From contig JAGPVP010000011.1 in the NCBI GenBank assembly GCA_018066965.1, positions 1-64,000 on the forward strand: 64,000 nt of DNA. The letters are read 5' to 3'. The DNA comes from Zhongshania sp. GTDB taxonomy: Bacteria; Pseudomonadota; Gammaproteobacteria; Pseudomonadales; Spongiibacteraceae. Shown here one piece after another: positions 42,609-53,508 of this stretch. The notes beneath the pieces are model-generated. The model ran no database searches. It was not told where the DNA came from and saw only the letters and a program-made list of their open reading frames with translations. The translations under genes were made by a program, and so were the position numbers. Within the stretch, counting starts at the first letter, position 1, and each line of letters opens with the position of its first letter.

Positions 42609-45600
42609 GTGAGTAATGTAATAATGAAAAATATACGTACGAGCTTGTTCCTTGCGCTTACCTCATTGGCGGTTAATCTTCTGTATGTGCCAACTGCTTT
42701 TGCCGCAGATACTTGTACGGTTGAAAGAACGGCAGGCGAGTCTGTCGGTAAAAAGAATAAGGTGCGTAGTTATACTTTTGATGATTTAGCTAAAATCACG
42801 GAAATTATAGATGTAGATGTCGATAAGAATAGAACTTGCCCTGCTAGTAGGTATGGGTTTAATGACAATATAGTAACGGTTAATAATAGTGGTAGCGGCA
42901 ATAGTTACTGTAAGGCCAAGTTTACTGTTCGAGGCGAGAAAAAGGACTGTGAAACGGAAGAGCCGGTTAATGACGAAATTGCACAGCAGCCTTTGTTTCT
43001 AACCCAGCCAGCTGCTCCTAATGTTATGTATATATTAGATGACTCTGGTTCTATGCAATTTGAGTTGATGCCAGATAGCATTATTTATAGTAGTGCGCGA
43101 TATATATACCCTAGGGCTGACGGGGTTTATAAAGGTAGCGATTACTCTAACTATGTTCCTACAGTCGACGCTAATTCGGGCTTTAATGCGCGGTCGCGGT
43201 CTCCGCAAGTAAACTCAATTTATTATAATCCGGGAACAACTTATGATCCTTGGGTTAAGGCGGATGGGAGTTATTATCCTGACGCAAATCCGTCTTGCGC
43301 GTTCCATAACCCAGATCGACCCACAAATAGTTTTGATGCTAAATATTGCCGAAAACTTAATGTAGAGGCAAATGAAAACTACAATAGTGTGCGCTGGTAC
43401 GAGTGTAATAGCTCTGGTTCATGTAGTTACGTAACTTCCGCGAAAAAATACTGGCCTGCAAAATACTTTTGGTATAACGGCACTGGCAGTAACTGGACAT
43501 GGGGTAATTTTACTGAAGTTAAAATTATTTCTACAACAACAAGTTATACGGGCCACGGCCGAGAAAATCGCGATGATTGCGACGAGGCGGACGACGGAAG
43601 TATTTCCTGTACTTATACTCAAGAAATGCAGAATTTCGCTAACTGGTATACTTATTATCGATCTCGTATTTTAACTGCGCGGGGCGGCAGTGGTTATGCA
43701 TTTGCAAGCCAGGGCGCGGGTTTGCGGGTGGGTTTTGGTAGTATAAATCAGGGTGAGTCTACCATAGACGGTGTAAAGACCGATGTGATTGCTAACGGTG
43801 TGCGCGCATTTGAGGGCGATGCCCGAACAGACTTTTATAAATCACTGTACGAGAGAGAAATCCCGAATGCGGGAACGCCACTTCGGTTGTCAATTGATGC
43901 GGCGGGTAAATATTTTTCACGAACTGATAATAAGGGGCCGTGGGGTGAAGAGCCTGGCACCGATAATTCGGCTGATCAGCTGCAGTGTCGGCGCAATTAT
44001 ACAGTATTGATGACGGATGGTTATTGGTCTGGTAACGCTCCAAGTGGTGACCCTAGTAAGAATAATGATGGCGGAAGTGGATTTCCTACACATGTAGGCC
44101 CGACTGGCGCGAGTTACACCTATACAGCAAAATCGCCGTTCAAAGATAATAACTCTGCGACCTTAGCCGATGTTGCAATGTACTACTGGCAGAATGATTT
44201 GCGAAAAGATATGAGCAATGTTGTGGCGGTTTCTAAAAACAGCCCTGCATTTTGGCAGCATATGGTGACCTTCGGAGTGGGACTTGGTGTATACGGTACG
44301 ATCGAACCCGACAAGGCACTGGCTGCAATTGCCAGTGGTGAAGATATAAGTTGGCCAAACCCAGCAAGTAGTGAAGTTTATAAAATTGACGATTTACTCC
44401 ATGCCGCAGTGAATACTAGAGGTGGTTTTTTCAGCGCTGCAGAACCGGATGTATTTGCAAGCCAGCTTTCAGATATTTTGCAAACAATTGCGAATGAAAG
44501 TAAATCGTCGGCGTCTTCTGTGGCAGCTAACTCAACCCGATTAGACTCTGGGACGTTGGTGTATCAAGCGAGTTTTAATAGCCTTGAATGGTCGGGGCGT
44601 ATCATTGCCTATTCCTTGAATAATGATGGCAGCTTAAAAGATATTGAATGGGATACCAATAAAGGTGGTATACCGGCGGCAGCATCCAGAAATATTATTA
44701 CTGGGGTTGGCGATCAAAAAACCTTAATTAATAAGGCCGTTAATTTTACTGTTGGCAATTGGGCCGAACTTAGCACCAGCCAGCAGAATGCCTTAAAAGC
44801 GGGTGAAACCACTGATGATGGAAAGGCGAGATTGTCATGGATGCGTGGTGATAAGAGTAAAGAGGGGACGGCTTTTCGGCAGCGTTCGGTCATATTGGGC
44901 GATATTGTTAACTCTGATCCATTCTTTGTGGGGGTTAATGAAAACTACGGTTTTACTAAGCTGCCTGGAACCGAAGGAAGTAGCTATGCGAGCTTTTTAA
45001 CGTCTAAGGCAAGTCGTATGCCGATGATTTACGTGGGCGCCAATGACGGCATGTTGCATGGTTTTAACGCAGCAACCGGTGTGGAAAAATTCGCTTATGT
45101 TCCTGTGTCAGCGTACCCACGTTTAGCCGCGCTGACAGAGGATGGCTATTCGCACACGTATATCGTTGATGGGTCACCTCGTGTTCTTGACGCGTATATT
45201 GATGGTAATTGGAAGTCGATTTTAGTGGGCTCAACGGCCGCGGGCGGGCGTGCTGTTTTTGCCCTTGATGTCACTGACCCTAGTAATCTTGGAGCGTCTA
45301 GTCTGTTGTGGGAGTTTGCAACAGCTAGTGATGCTACCGATAAGTTAGGTGTCGCTATGAGTCAACCTGCTATTGCGCGTGTTGCGGCGGGTGGTAAATG
45401 GGTCGCAATCTTTGGTAATGGCTATGGTGCAGGCGATAAGCTTAAATTATTTGTGGTTGATCTTAAGACTGGCGCGCTGATTAAAGCGATAGATACAGGT
45501 ATCAGTGGTGCTGACAACGGCTTGGCTACACCAGTCCCTGTAGATGTCGACAATGATCGTATTACAGATTTTGTATATGCCGGAGACCTTAAAGGTAATC

Positions 45601-46427
45601 TTTGGAAGTTTGATTTGAGAGGATTAAGCAAAGATGTATGGGATGTTGCTTATAAAGTATCAGGAGTGCCTAAACCGCTTTACACCGTATTAGATTCTGA
45701 TGGTAATGGGCAGCCAATTACTTCGCGCCCGACGGTTGGCCTTCATCCTAAGGGTGGATATATGGTTTATTTCGGCACGGGGAAATACATAGAGAATAGC
45801 GATGGAATTTTGCCAGCGACTCCTCAGTTTCAAGACTTTTACGGAATTAGGGATAACGGGGCTAGCTTTGCTGGCCGGGATAAGTTGCTTTCACAAACAG
45901 TGATATTTGAAGGCTCGCCGATAACAAAGAATGGTTCTAAAAGTAGTACTGAAATTCGAATAGTTTCAAATAATAGTGCGGGAACACCGCCTACTTATGG
46001 ATGGCATATTCAGTTAACACCACCTTCTAAATTGCGTACCGGTGAGCGAGTGGTATCACAGCCTATTTTGCGTAATGGTCGTATTATTTTCGCGACGATT
46101 ATTCCGTCTGAAAGTGTGTGTGGCTTTGGCGGTAATAGCTGGTTAATGGAATTAGACGCGGTTACAGGTGGGCGTATAGGTGATCCAGTATTAGATATCA
46201 ATGCTGATGGTAAAGTGGATCTACTAGATCTGGCGTATTACAACGGTGACTATTACCCTGCGAGTGGTGTGGGTAGTGAGGAAATGATCAAGACACCAGG
46301 TATTATCGGTGCCGGTGAGATTGAGTTTAAATACACCTCGGGTACTAGCGGCTCAATCGGTATTATTACAGAAAGCGCCGGCGATGAATCGCAAGCTGGT
46401 CGTCAATCATGGAGACAGTTGCAGTGA
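42609..46427 (+). CDS. pilY1: PilY1-like type IV pilus tip/assembly protein
   Basis: VWA-like VMYILDDSGSMQFE; C-terminal beta-propeller MIYVGANDGMLHGFNAATG; Ca-loop DVDNDRITD. Confidence 0.93.
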   Translation: MSNVIMKNIRTSLFLALTSLAVNLLYVPTAFAADTCTVERTAGESVGKKNKVRSYTFDDLAKITEIIDVDVDKNRTCPASRYGFNDNIVTVNNSGSGNSYCKAKFTVRGEKKDCETEEPVNDEIAQQPLFLTQPAAPNVMYILDDSGSMQFELMPDSIIYSSARYIYPRADGVYKGSDYSNYVPTVDANSGFNARSRSPQVNSIYYNPGTTYDPWVKADGSYYPDANPSCAFHNPDRPTNSFDAKYCRKLNVEANENYNSVRWYECNSSGSCSYVTSAKKYWPAKYFWYNGTGSNWTWGNFTEVKIISTTTSYTGHGRENRDDCDEADDGSISCTYTQEMQNFANWYTYYRSRILTARGGSGYAFASQGAGLRVGFGSINQGESTIDGVKTDVIANGVRAFEGDARTDFYKSLYEREIPNAGTPLRLSIDAAGKYFSRTDNKGPWGEEPGTDNSADQLQCRRNYTVLMTDGYWSGNAPSGDPSKNNDGGSGFPTHVGPTGASYTYTAKSPFKDNNSATLADVAMYYWQNDLRKDMSNVVAVSKNSPAFWQHMVTFGVGLGVYGTIEPDKALAAIASGEDISWPNPASSEVYKIDDLLHAAVNTRGGFFSAAEPDVFASQLSDILQTIANESKSSASSVAANSTRLDSGTLVYQASFNSLEWSGRIIAYSLNNDGSLKDIEWDTNKGGIPAAASRNIITGVGDQKTLINKAVNFTVGNWAELSTSQQNALKAGETTDDGKARLSWMRGDKSKEGTAFRQRSVILGDIVNSDPFFVGVNENYGFTKLPGTEGSSYASFLTSKASRMPMIYVGANDGMLHGFNAATGVEKFAYVPVSAYPRLAALTEDGYSHTYIVDGSPRVLDAYIDGNWKSILVGSTAAGGRAVFALDVTDPSNLGASSLLWEFATASDATDKLGVAMSQPAIARVAAGGKWVAIFGNGYGAGDKLKLFVVDLKTGALIKAIDTGISGADNGLATPVPVDVDNDRITDFVYAGDLKGNLWKFDLRGLSKDVWDVAYKVSGVPKPLYTVLDSDGNGQPITSRPTVGLHPKGGYMVYFGTGKYIENSDGILPATPQFQDFYGIRDNGASFAGRDKLLSQTVIFEGSPITKNGSKSSTEIRIVSNNSAGTPPTYGWHIQLTPPSKLRTGERVVSQPILRNGRIIFATIIPSESVCGFGGNSWLMELDAVTGGRIGDPVLDINADGKVDLLDLAYYNGDYYPASGVGSEEMIKTPGIIGAGEIEFKYTSGTSGSIGIITESAGDESQAGRQSWRQLQ

Positions 46428-46873
46428 GTTATTATTCTAAAAATGCGCGGGGCTTTAGTCTGCTTGAACTCATGATTACGGTAGCCATAGTCGGTATTTT
46501 GGCGTCTATTGCTTATCCTTCGTATCAGGAGTCGGTAGCTAAGTCGCGGCGCAACGAGGCGAGCAATGCTCTGTTTACGTCGGCGCAGGCCTTAGAACGT
46601 TATTACTCAACGAATGGCCGTTATACCACGGCGGTTGGTGGCTCGACGTTGCCGGCGGTGTTCCCTACCAAGGTGCCAGAGAACGGAACGGCTTATTACA
46701 CTATTGGGGCTACGGCTGCTTCGGCCAATGCCTTTACCCTAAAAGCGACGCGTGCTGGGGTGATGGCTAGCGATGCCTGTGGTGATTTTACCTATGACGA
46801 AACGGGGGAGTTAGCGCTTACCTCAAAGCCATCCGGATCGTCTAAGACTTTGGCAGATTGTTGGCGGCGATAG
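46409..46873 (+). CDS. pilE: PilE-like type IV pilin
   Basis: RGFSLLELMITVAIVGILASIAYPSYQESVAKSRRNEASNAL. Confidence 0.93.
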   Translation: METVAVSYYSKNARGFSLLELMITVAIVGILASIAYPSYQESVAKSRRNEASNALFTSAQALERYYSTNGRYTTAVGGSTLPAVFPTKVPENGTAYYTIGATAASANAFTLKATRAGVMASDACGDFTYDETGELALTSKPSGSSKTLADCWRR

Positions 46874-46900
46874 CTTGGCGACAATAGCTTAGTAACAATT

Positions 46901-46929
46901 AAAATCGGCGGCTAATAGCCGCCGTTTTT
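46901..46929. terminator. Bidirectional terminator between pilE and pilR
   Basis: AAAATCGGCGGCTAATAGCCGCCGTTTTT. Confidence 0.9.
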
Positions 46930-48295
46930 AATTGTCTAGTTGATATTTTTTGAGTTTGTATCGAAACTGCCTAAAGGTAACCCCAAGCATTTTAGCGGAT
47001 TCGGTTTTATTCCAGCGATTGGCCTCTAAAGCGTCGGTGATAATCTGCATTTCAATATTCGCGAGATAGCTTTCCATGTCGCCTTTGGCAGCGTCCATGT
47101 GTGACCCTTGGGGTATATCCGTTTCCATGCTCTTTTTGGTATTTGAATGCGCCGAAGGCAGCGATAGGTCATTAGGCTTAATGATGTTTTGTTCGCACAG
47201 GGTAGCCGCGCGTTCAATGATGTTTTCAAGTTCGCGAACATTGCCGGGGAAGTGGTATTCGCATAGCGTTTGAAGAGCTTCGTCGCTTAGGTGCGGTGGT
47301 GTCATGTCCCATTCGCGGCCGATTTTGTTGAGCATGAATTTTGCTAGCAGGGGAATGTCTGTGCGACGGTCACGCAAGCTTGGCACTTGCACTTCAATGA
47401 CATTGATTCGGTAGAATAAGTCACTACGGAAATGTTCAGCGGCAACCGCTTTGGCTAAGTCGCGATGGGTAGCACTGAGTATGCGAACGTCGACCGAAAT
47501 TTCTTGGTTGGAGCCAATCCGGCGCACGGCCTTTTCTTGAATAGCACGTAATAATTTTACCTGCATATTTAAGGGTAGATCAGCGACTTCATCTAAAAAT
47601 AGCGTGCCGCCATTGGCTGCTTCAAATAGTCCTTCTTTGTGGTCGTAGGCGCCGGTAAAGCTACCTTTGGCGTGACCGAAAAACTCACTTTCAACTAGCT
47701 CGCTCGGAATCGCGCCACAGTTGACGGGAACGAAAGGCGCATCACTGCGGGGGCCATTGGCATGTATTAAACGTGCTACCACTTCTTTACCGCTGCCTGA
47801 TTCGCCGCTGATATAAACTGGTGCTTGGCTGCGCGACAGTTTGATAATTTGTTCGCGGAGGGTGACGATACTCGCGGTTTCGCCGAGTAGGCGGGTGTTG
47901 CTACTGCCGTCAAATTGGGTGTCGCGCTGCCCTAGTTTTAATGCGCTTTTTACAAGATTGCGCAGCTGCTCCACCGACACAGGTTTATTGATAAAGTCGA
48001 AGGCACCCGCTTTTAAGGCCTCAACAGCGATCTCGGTGCTGCCGTAGGCGGTAAGTACGGCGACTGCAGTGCACATCGATGCGCTTTGAATATGGCGAAC
48101 TATCTCTAAGCCGGAACCGTCGGGTAGTTTTATGTCGGTTAGGCATAAATTAATGTCAGAATTTGACTGGAGTGCCTGCAATGCATCGCGCACCGTGCCG
48201 ACGGCAATGGTGTGTAAACCCATTCTACTAATGGTGATGTCGAGGAGTTCGCGAATATCGGGTTCGTCATCAATAATTAGCACGGTTTGTTGCAT
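46928..48295 (-). CDS. pilR: Sigma-54-dependent response regulator PilR
   Basis: TVLIIDDEPDIRELLDITI; GESGSGKEVVARLIH; GAFTGA-type loop GSFTGAYDHKEGLFEAANGGTLFLDEV; C-terminal Fis-like HTH. Confidence 0.95.
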   Translation of the reverse strand: MQQTVLIIDDEPDIRELLDITISRMGLHTIAVGTVRDALQALQSNSDINLCLTDIKLPDGSGLEIVRHIQSASMCTAVAVLTAYGSTEIAVEALKAGAFDFINKPVSVEQLRNLVKSALKLGQRDTQFDGSSNTRLLGETASIVTLREQIIKLSRSQAPVYISGESGSGKEVVARLIHANGPRSDAPFVPVNCGAIPSELVESEFFGHAKGSFTGAYDHKEGLFEAANGGTLFLDEVADLPLNMQVKLLRAIQEKAVRRIGSNQEISVDVRILSATHRDLAKAVAAEHFRSDLFYRINVIEVQVPSLRDRRTDIPLLAKFMLNKIGREWDMTPPHLSDEALQTLCEYHFPGNVRELENIIERAATLCEQNIIKPNDLSLPSAHSNTKKSMETDIPQGSHMDAAKGDMESYLANIEMQIITDALEANRWNKTESAKMLGVTFRQFRYKLKKYQLDN

Positions 48296-48322
48296 GTGGC
48301 TTGGCTCTTTAAACATAGGTTT

Positions 48323-49912
48323 TTATTCTGCTAGGGTGCCGCGATCTGGGTGAGAGAACTGCAGGCGGAAGCAACTTTCACCGATCTCAGTGCGACGATA
48401 ATAAATATGTATTTGGTTGGCCAGACAAAGCTCTCGGCAAAGATAGAGTCCTAAGCCATTCCCCTGTTCTTGTGTGGTGAAAAAGGGTTCAAATATTTTG
48501 TCTTCGTCTTCTGGTTTTATACCCGCGCCATTGTCAATAATATCAAGGTTGACGGCGCCCGAGCTGAGATTTTTTTGACAGCGGAAAATGAGTTGCGCAC
48601 GACCATTTGATTTGGCGCCATGGCGCGCACCATTTTCAGCAATATTAGAAATGATTTGTGCAAGCTGGCTGCGATCAACATTGACGTCGTCGTTTTCTAG
48701 CTTGCTGTCTATTTTAATATCTAAGGGAGTATGGTTGGTTGGCTGCCAGTCATCTAGAAACTGCTGTAACCACGAGCTTAGATTAAAACGTACTGGCTCT
48801 GAGCTGCGGCCGCGTGAAAGATCCAATATATTTTTGATAATATCATTCATGCGCAGCGCGTTATTTTGAATGATGGCGGCAAAGCGTTGATCGGCCACTG
48901 GTAGGTCGGGGCTTTCTGCCAATAGTTGCGCGGCGTGGCTTATGGCGCTGAGCGGGTTGCGAATTTCATGGGCGATGCTGGCGGTAAATCGCCCCAGCGA
49001 CGCAAGTTTGAGATTTTGCGCCCGCTGATTAATTTTGCTGATGTTCTCAATATAAAGTAGGCGGTCACTGTCGCTGCTTTTTTCAAGAATACTCATATTG
49101 ACATGCACATCGAGATGCTGAGAGCCAATATTAATGACTTTCGAGCAGTTTCCCGTTCCGCGGGCCATATCAATCAGCACCGGTGGTACGTAGTGGTTGT
49201 TGTCGGTAACCGGGGAGGGGATGTCGAGAAGTTCCGTGGCGGCAGCATTGATGAGTTTTATTTGGCCGCTTTGGCTCATCACCACAATGCCGGTTTGCAT
49301 GCGCTGTACTATTCGTTGATTGATGCGCGATAGTTGTTCAATGTCGCCGCGCCGCCGCTCTGCCAATTGCTGGGTTTTAACAATGCGGCCGCTTAAATAG
49401 CGGATGGCGATAGCGGCAGAGAAATACGCAGTGCCGGTCATGCCTGCAACAATAAAGCGCTGGGCAGAGACACGTTCGCTTAATGTATGGGCGGCGACTT
49501 CGCTTATTGCGGATATTGTGGCGAGTGCGGCAATGGCCAAGCTCAGTTGGCCGGGCATGGTAATACTGGCGGCACTGATGGTGACGATGAGCAGCAAGGG
49601 CAAGCCAGAATCGGCGCTGCCAGAGCAATAGCTCATTAGCATAATGACGCCAATATCGATAAAGAACTCGAAGAAGAGCTGAGTTTGAGAGTATCTGGTG
49701 CTAAATAAGGTGTGAATTATCAGTGCTAAGGTGGCAAACAGTACGTAGCCGGTGACCGCGATGGCAAACCATTTTGGTGCGGTAATTCCCAGCGTGGAAT
49801 TTGCGGGCCCAAAGAGCAGGGCGATAAGTATCATACCCGCTAGTGCGACGCGGTAGGCGCTGTACACTCGCATAATCGCGCGTTGCTGGGGAAAATCTTG
49901 CGCAAACGACAT
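48323..49912 (-). CDS. pilS: Sensor histidine kinase PilS
   Basis: Multi-TM N-terminus; FTASIAHEIRNPLSAISHAAQLL; GNGLGLYLCRELC. Confidence 0.94.
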   Translation of the reverse strand: MSFAQDFPQQRAIMRVYSAYRVALAGMILIALLFGPANSTLGITAPKWFAIAVTGYVLFATLALIIHTLFSTRYSQTQLFFEFFIDIGVIMLMSYCSGSADSGLPLLLIVTISAASITMPGQLSLAIAALATISAISEVAAHTLSERVSAQRFIVAGMTGTAYFSAAIAIRYLSGRIVKTQQLAERRRGDIEQLSRINQRIVQRMQTGIVVMSQSGQIKLINAAATELLDIPSPVTDNNHYVPPVLIDMARGTGNCSKVINIGSQHLDVHVNMSILEKSSDSDRLLYIENISKINQRAQNLKLASLGRFTASIAHEIRNPLSAISHAAQLLAESPDLPVADQRFAAIIQNNALRMNDIIKNILDLSRGRSSEPVRFNLSSWLQQFLDDWQPTNHTPLDIKIDSKLENDDVNVDRSQLAQIISNIAENGARHGAKSNGRAQLIFRCQKNLSSGAVNLDIIDNGAGIKPEDEDKIFEPFFTTQEQGNGLGLYLCRELCLANQIHIYYRRTEIGESCFRLQFSHPDRGTLAE

Positions 49913-50060
49913 AATGTGCCCTGATGTTAGTCAAAGCGTAGTTTATACGTCCATAGTGGGGGATGCACTCTCGCTTATTTGCTAGAATAATGCGCTGTAT
50001 TCATGTGCTGGGCTCGGGACGACCGAGTACGGCCTCGTATCTATTGATGGAATTGCATTA

Positions 50061-51689
50061 ATGACTTCCCTGCGTATCGTAATGGCTCAGATAAATCCCG
50101 TCGTCGGAGATATCGAGGGCAATACCAACAAGATTATTGCCACGATTGAAACTGCGGTATCGCGTCACGATCCCCAGCTGATTTTATTTCCCGAATTGGT
50201 GGTTACCGGCTACCCGCCAGAAGATTTATTACTGCGCTCTAGCCTCGCTCACCGTATTGAGCGGGCGTTGCAGCGCATCGCCAGTCACGCGCCTAAATGT
50301 TATGTCGTCGTAGGCTACCCGCGTTCGATTGATGGTGATTTATTTAATGCGGCGGGGGTGTTCTTTGGCGGCAAATTGGTTAATGAATACCATAAACAGT
50401 GCCTGCCAAACTATCGGGTTTTTGACGAAAAGCGTTATTTCAAAGAAGGCCGCGATACCTTGGTGATGGATATTTTTGGCGTGCCTACGGCCATTAGTAT
50501 TTGTGAGGACGTGTGGGAAGATGCGCCGACTGCGGGTGCTAAAGCTGAGGGTGCGCAGTTGATGTTGAATCTGAGCGCCTCGCCTTTCCATGCCGGCAAG
50601 CAAATAGAACGCGAGGCCTTGTTGGCGCAGCGCGCGTGGCAGGGTGGTATGCCGGTGGTGTATTGCAATTTAGTGGGTGGCCAAGATGAATTGGTATTCG
50701 ATGGCGCGTCGATGGTAGTGTCTGCTGAAGGCGAGTTAATTGCCCGTAGCCCCGCCTATGTCGAATACATTAATTGCGTGAATGCCCGTTGGGACGGTCG
50801 TCGTTTACGTTTTGATGATGGCGAAGTCAGCGATCTGCGGCCAGTGTTAGAAGACATATATGAAACCCTAGTGTTGGGTGTGCGCGATTACGTCAACAAA
50901 AATGGTTTTAACGGCGTGGTATTGGGCTTGTCTGGCGGTATCGATTCGGCATTAACGCTGGCCATTGCGGTCGATGCCTTGGGCGCAGATCGGGTAGAGG
51001 CGGTAATGATGCCCTTCCGTTATACCGCGTCAATGAGTATGGAAGACGCCCAGTCCCAGGCGAAGGTGCAGGGCGTGAGCTACAAAGTCATGTCGATTGA
51101 GGCGATGTACGACAGCTTTATGCTGGCATTGGCCGATGAGTTTGCAGGTATGTCTGCGGACAAAACCGAAGAAAATTTACAAGCCCGTTGCCGTGGCGTG
51201 TTGCTGATGGCTATTTCAAACAAGAAGGGCTATTTGGTGCTCACCACGGGCAATAAAAGTGAAGTGGCGGTGGGCTACTCTACTTTATATGGCGATATGG
51301 CCGGTGGTTTTGACGTATTAAAAGACGTAGCCAAAATGCGAGTGTTTGAGCTGGCTAAATATCGTAACACGGTATCGCCGGTTATTCCTCAGCGCGTCAT
51401 TGACCGGCCACCGTCGGCGGAGCTGGCGCCGGATCAGAAAGACCAAGATAGCCTGCCGCCCTACGATATTTTAGATCAGGTATTAGAGCGGTATATTGAG
51501 GATGACGAGAGCGCCGAAACCATCATTGCCGCAGGTTTCGACCGAGAGATGGTGTATCGTATTTTGCGCTTGGTAGATTTAAATGAATACAAGCGCCGCC
51601 AAGCGCCAATCGGGACGCGGATTACCGAGCGCGGCTTCGGTCGGGATCGTCGTTATCCGATTACTCAAAAGTGGGTGATTGGCGACTAA
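50061..51689 (+). CDS. nadE: Glutamine-dependent NAD+ synthetase
   Basis: N-terminal nitrilase domain MAQINPVVGDIEGN; VVLGLSGGIDSALTLAIAVDALG. Confidence 0.96.
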   Translation: MTSLRIVMAQINPVVGDIEGNTNKIIATIETAVSRHDPQLILFPELVVTGYPPEDLLLRSSLAHRIERALQRIASHAPKCYVVVGYPRSIDGDLFNAAGVFFGGKLVNEYHKQCLPNYRVFDEKRYFKEGRDTLVMDIFGVPTAISICEDVWEDAPTAGAKAEGAQLMLNLSASPFHAGKQIEREALLAQRAWQGGMPVVYCNLVGGQDELVFDGASMVVSAEGELIARSPAYVEYINCVNARWDGRRLRFDDGEVSDLRPVLEDIYETLVLGVRDYVNKNGFNGVVLGLSGGIDSALTLAIAVDALGADRVEAVMMPFRYTASMSMEDAQSQAKVQGVSYKVMSIEAMYDSFMLALADEFAGMSADKTEENLQARCRGVLLMAISNKKGYLVLTTGNKSEVAVGYSTLYGDMAGGFDVLKDVAKMRVFELAKYRNTVSPVIPQRVIDRPPSAELAPDQKDQDSLPPYDILDQVLERYIEDDESAETIIAAGFDREMVYRILRLVDLNEYKRRQAPIGTRITERGFGRDRRYPITQKWVIGD

Positions 51690-51699
51690 GAGCCTGCTT

Positions 51700-51772
51700 C
51701 TCGTCGCGACGATTCCACCAGTATGGTCGCGACGAGCTTATACTTCTCATTTAAATAAGCCCGCTAGGCGGG
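51700..51772. terminator. Two hairpins after nadE; weak terminator candidates
   Basis: CTCGTCGCGAC-N15-GTCGCGACGAG (51700-51736) and CCCGCTAGGCGGG (51760-51772); no strong T-tract. Confidence 0.4.
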
Positions 51773-51867
51773 ATTCTTGCTTGGTTTCTAATTATCTGCG
51801 TGGCTACTCATACTGGTTTGCGCATATCTATTTATATTAAATGACGTAAACAACACTCGGGGCCGCA

Positions 51868-53508
51868 ATGGAATTACGGGCAAGCAATGTAAGTAAACTG
51901 CGTGATGGTTACTTCGACGTGCTTATTTTAGGCGGCGGCATTAATGGCGCCGTGTCGGCGGCGTCGCTGGCGGCAAAAGGGGTAAAGGTGGCCTTGGTCG
52001 ATAAAGGCGACTTCGCTGGCTTAACTAGCTCGAATTCCTCTAATTTAGCGTGGGGCGGCATTAAGTATTTAGAAAATCACGAATATTTTTTGGTCGATAA
52101 GCTGTGCCGTAGCCGCAATCATTTGATGCGCAGCTACCCATCCACGGTAAAAGAAATCCGCTTTCTGACAACCATTCAGAAAGGCTTTCGCTTTCCTGCG
52201 TTTATTGTATTTCTCGGGACTATTCTCTACTGGATAATTGGTCGCTTCGTCACCCGTGCGCCAAAGTATTTGAGCCCCGCTGGTCTCAGTAAAAGAGAGG
52301 CGGTGATTGATACGTCTAAAGCGGCGGGAGGTTTTGAATATTCCGATTGCTATCTATATGACAACGATGCGCGTTTTGTATTTAATTTTATTCGCACCAG
52401 CTTGAACTACGGCTGCATTGCCGCGAATTATGTCGAATCTATCGGTTCTGTGCGCAAGGGTGGTTTGTGGCACACACAGTTGAAAGACAATATGAGCGGC
52501 GAGACATTTACGGTGCGCAGCCGCGTGCTGATTAATGCCTGCGGCCCCTATGTGGATAAGCATAATCAGTTAACTGGACAGCACACCGAGCATCGGCATT
52601 TGTTTTCCAAGGGTGTTCATTTAATTGTAGATCGGGTGTCTGATACCCAGCGGATTTTGACTTTTTTCGCCAGCGACGGACGCTTGTTTTTCGTTATTCC
52701 CATGGGCCCAAAAACCTGTATTGGCACCACCGATACGCAGGAAGCGAGTCCCGAAGTGGAGCTGACTCCGGCAGATCGTCAGTTTGTACTCGATAACGTC
52801 AATGCCTTACTAAAATTGGAACGGCCATTAACTGCAGACGACGTGATTGCTGAGCGCTGTGGTGTTCGGCCCTTGGCATTAAAGGGACGTGATGGCGTCG
52901 CGGACTGGGTGAAATTATCCCGCAAGCACGCCATCGATATTAATAGTGCCGATCAACATCTGAGTATTTTTGGTGGCAAGTTGACTGACTGCTTAAACGT
53001 GGGCGATGAAGTGTCGGATATTGTGGCTAAATTAGGCGTAGCCGTGCCGTTTCCTGCTAAGTGCTGGTACGGCGAGCCGAGTAATAGTGTGAAAGAAGAA
53101 TTTATGCATCAAGCCATGTTGATGGGGCTGGATGACATGACCGATGCCTCTTCTTCTGAGCCATTAACCCAACGCCTGTGGCGGCGTTATGGTCGCAGCG
53201 CCATTGAAATGCTAGAAATGATTCGTGAAGACCCCAGCTGTGCGGAATTGTTAATCGAAAATGCAGAGTATTTACGTTGCGAAATTGAGCACGCCGCGCG
53301 CCGCGAAATGATTACCAAGCTAGAAGACTTCTTACGTCGCCGCTCTAAGATTTCTTTGGTCGTGCGCCGTGAAGAAATCATCAATGCACCGGGCCTGAAA
53401 GAAGCGTGTGAGATTTTGTTTGGCGATGAAGCTGAGGCGAAGTTGCAGGAGTATATCGATATGACGGGAGATGCTGGACGGGAGATGGGAGGCGCCATAG
53501 AAGGCTAG
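51868..53508 (+). CDS. Glycerol-3-phosphate dehydrogenase-like FAD oxidoreductase
   Basis: FDVLILGGGINGAVSAASLAAKGVKVALVDKGDFAGLTSSNSSNLAWGGIKYL; IGTTDTQ. Confidence 0.9.
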   Translation: MELRASNVSKLRDGYFDVLILGGGINGAVSAASLAAKGVKVALVDKGDFAGLTSSNSSNLAWGGIKYLENHEYFLVDKLCRSRNHLMRSYPSTVKEIRFLTTIQKGFRFPAFIVFLGTILYWIIGRFVTRAPKYLSPAGLSKREAVIDTSKAAGGFEYSDCYLYDNDARFVFNFIRTSLNYGCIAANYVESIGSVRKGGLWHTQLKDNMSGETFTVRSRVLINACGPYVDKHNQLTGQHTEHRHLFSKGVHLIVDRVSDTQRILTFFASDGRLFFVIPMGPKTCIGTTDTQEASPEVELTPADRQFVLDNVNALLKLERPLTADDVIAERCGVRPLALKGRDGVADWVKLSRKHAIDINSADQHLSIFGGKLTDCLNVGDEVSDIVAKLGVAVPFPAKCWYGEPSNSVKEEFMHQAMLMGLDDMTDASSSEPLTQRLWRRYGRSAIEMLEMIREDPSCAELLIENAEYLRCEIEHAARREMITKLEDFLRRRSKISLVVRREEIINAPGLKEACEILFGDEAEAKLQEYIDMTGDAGREMGGAIEG

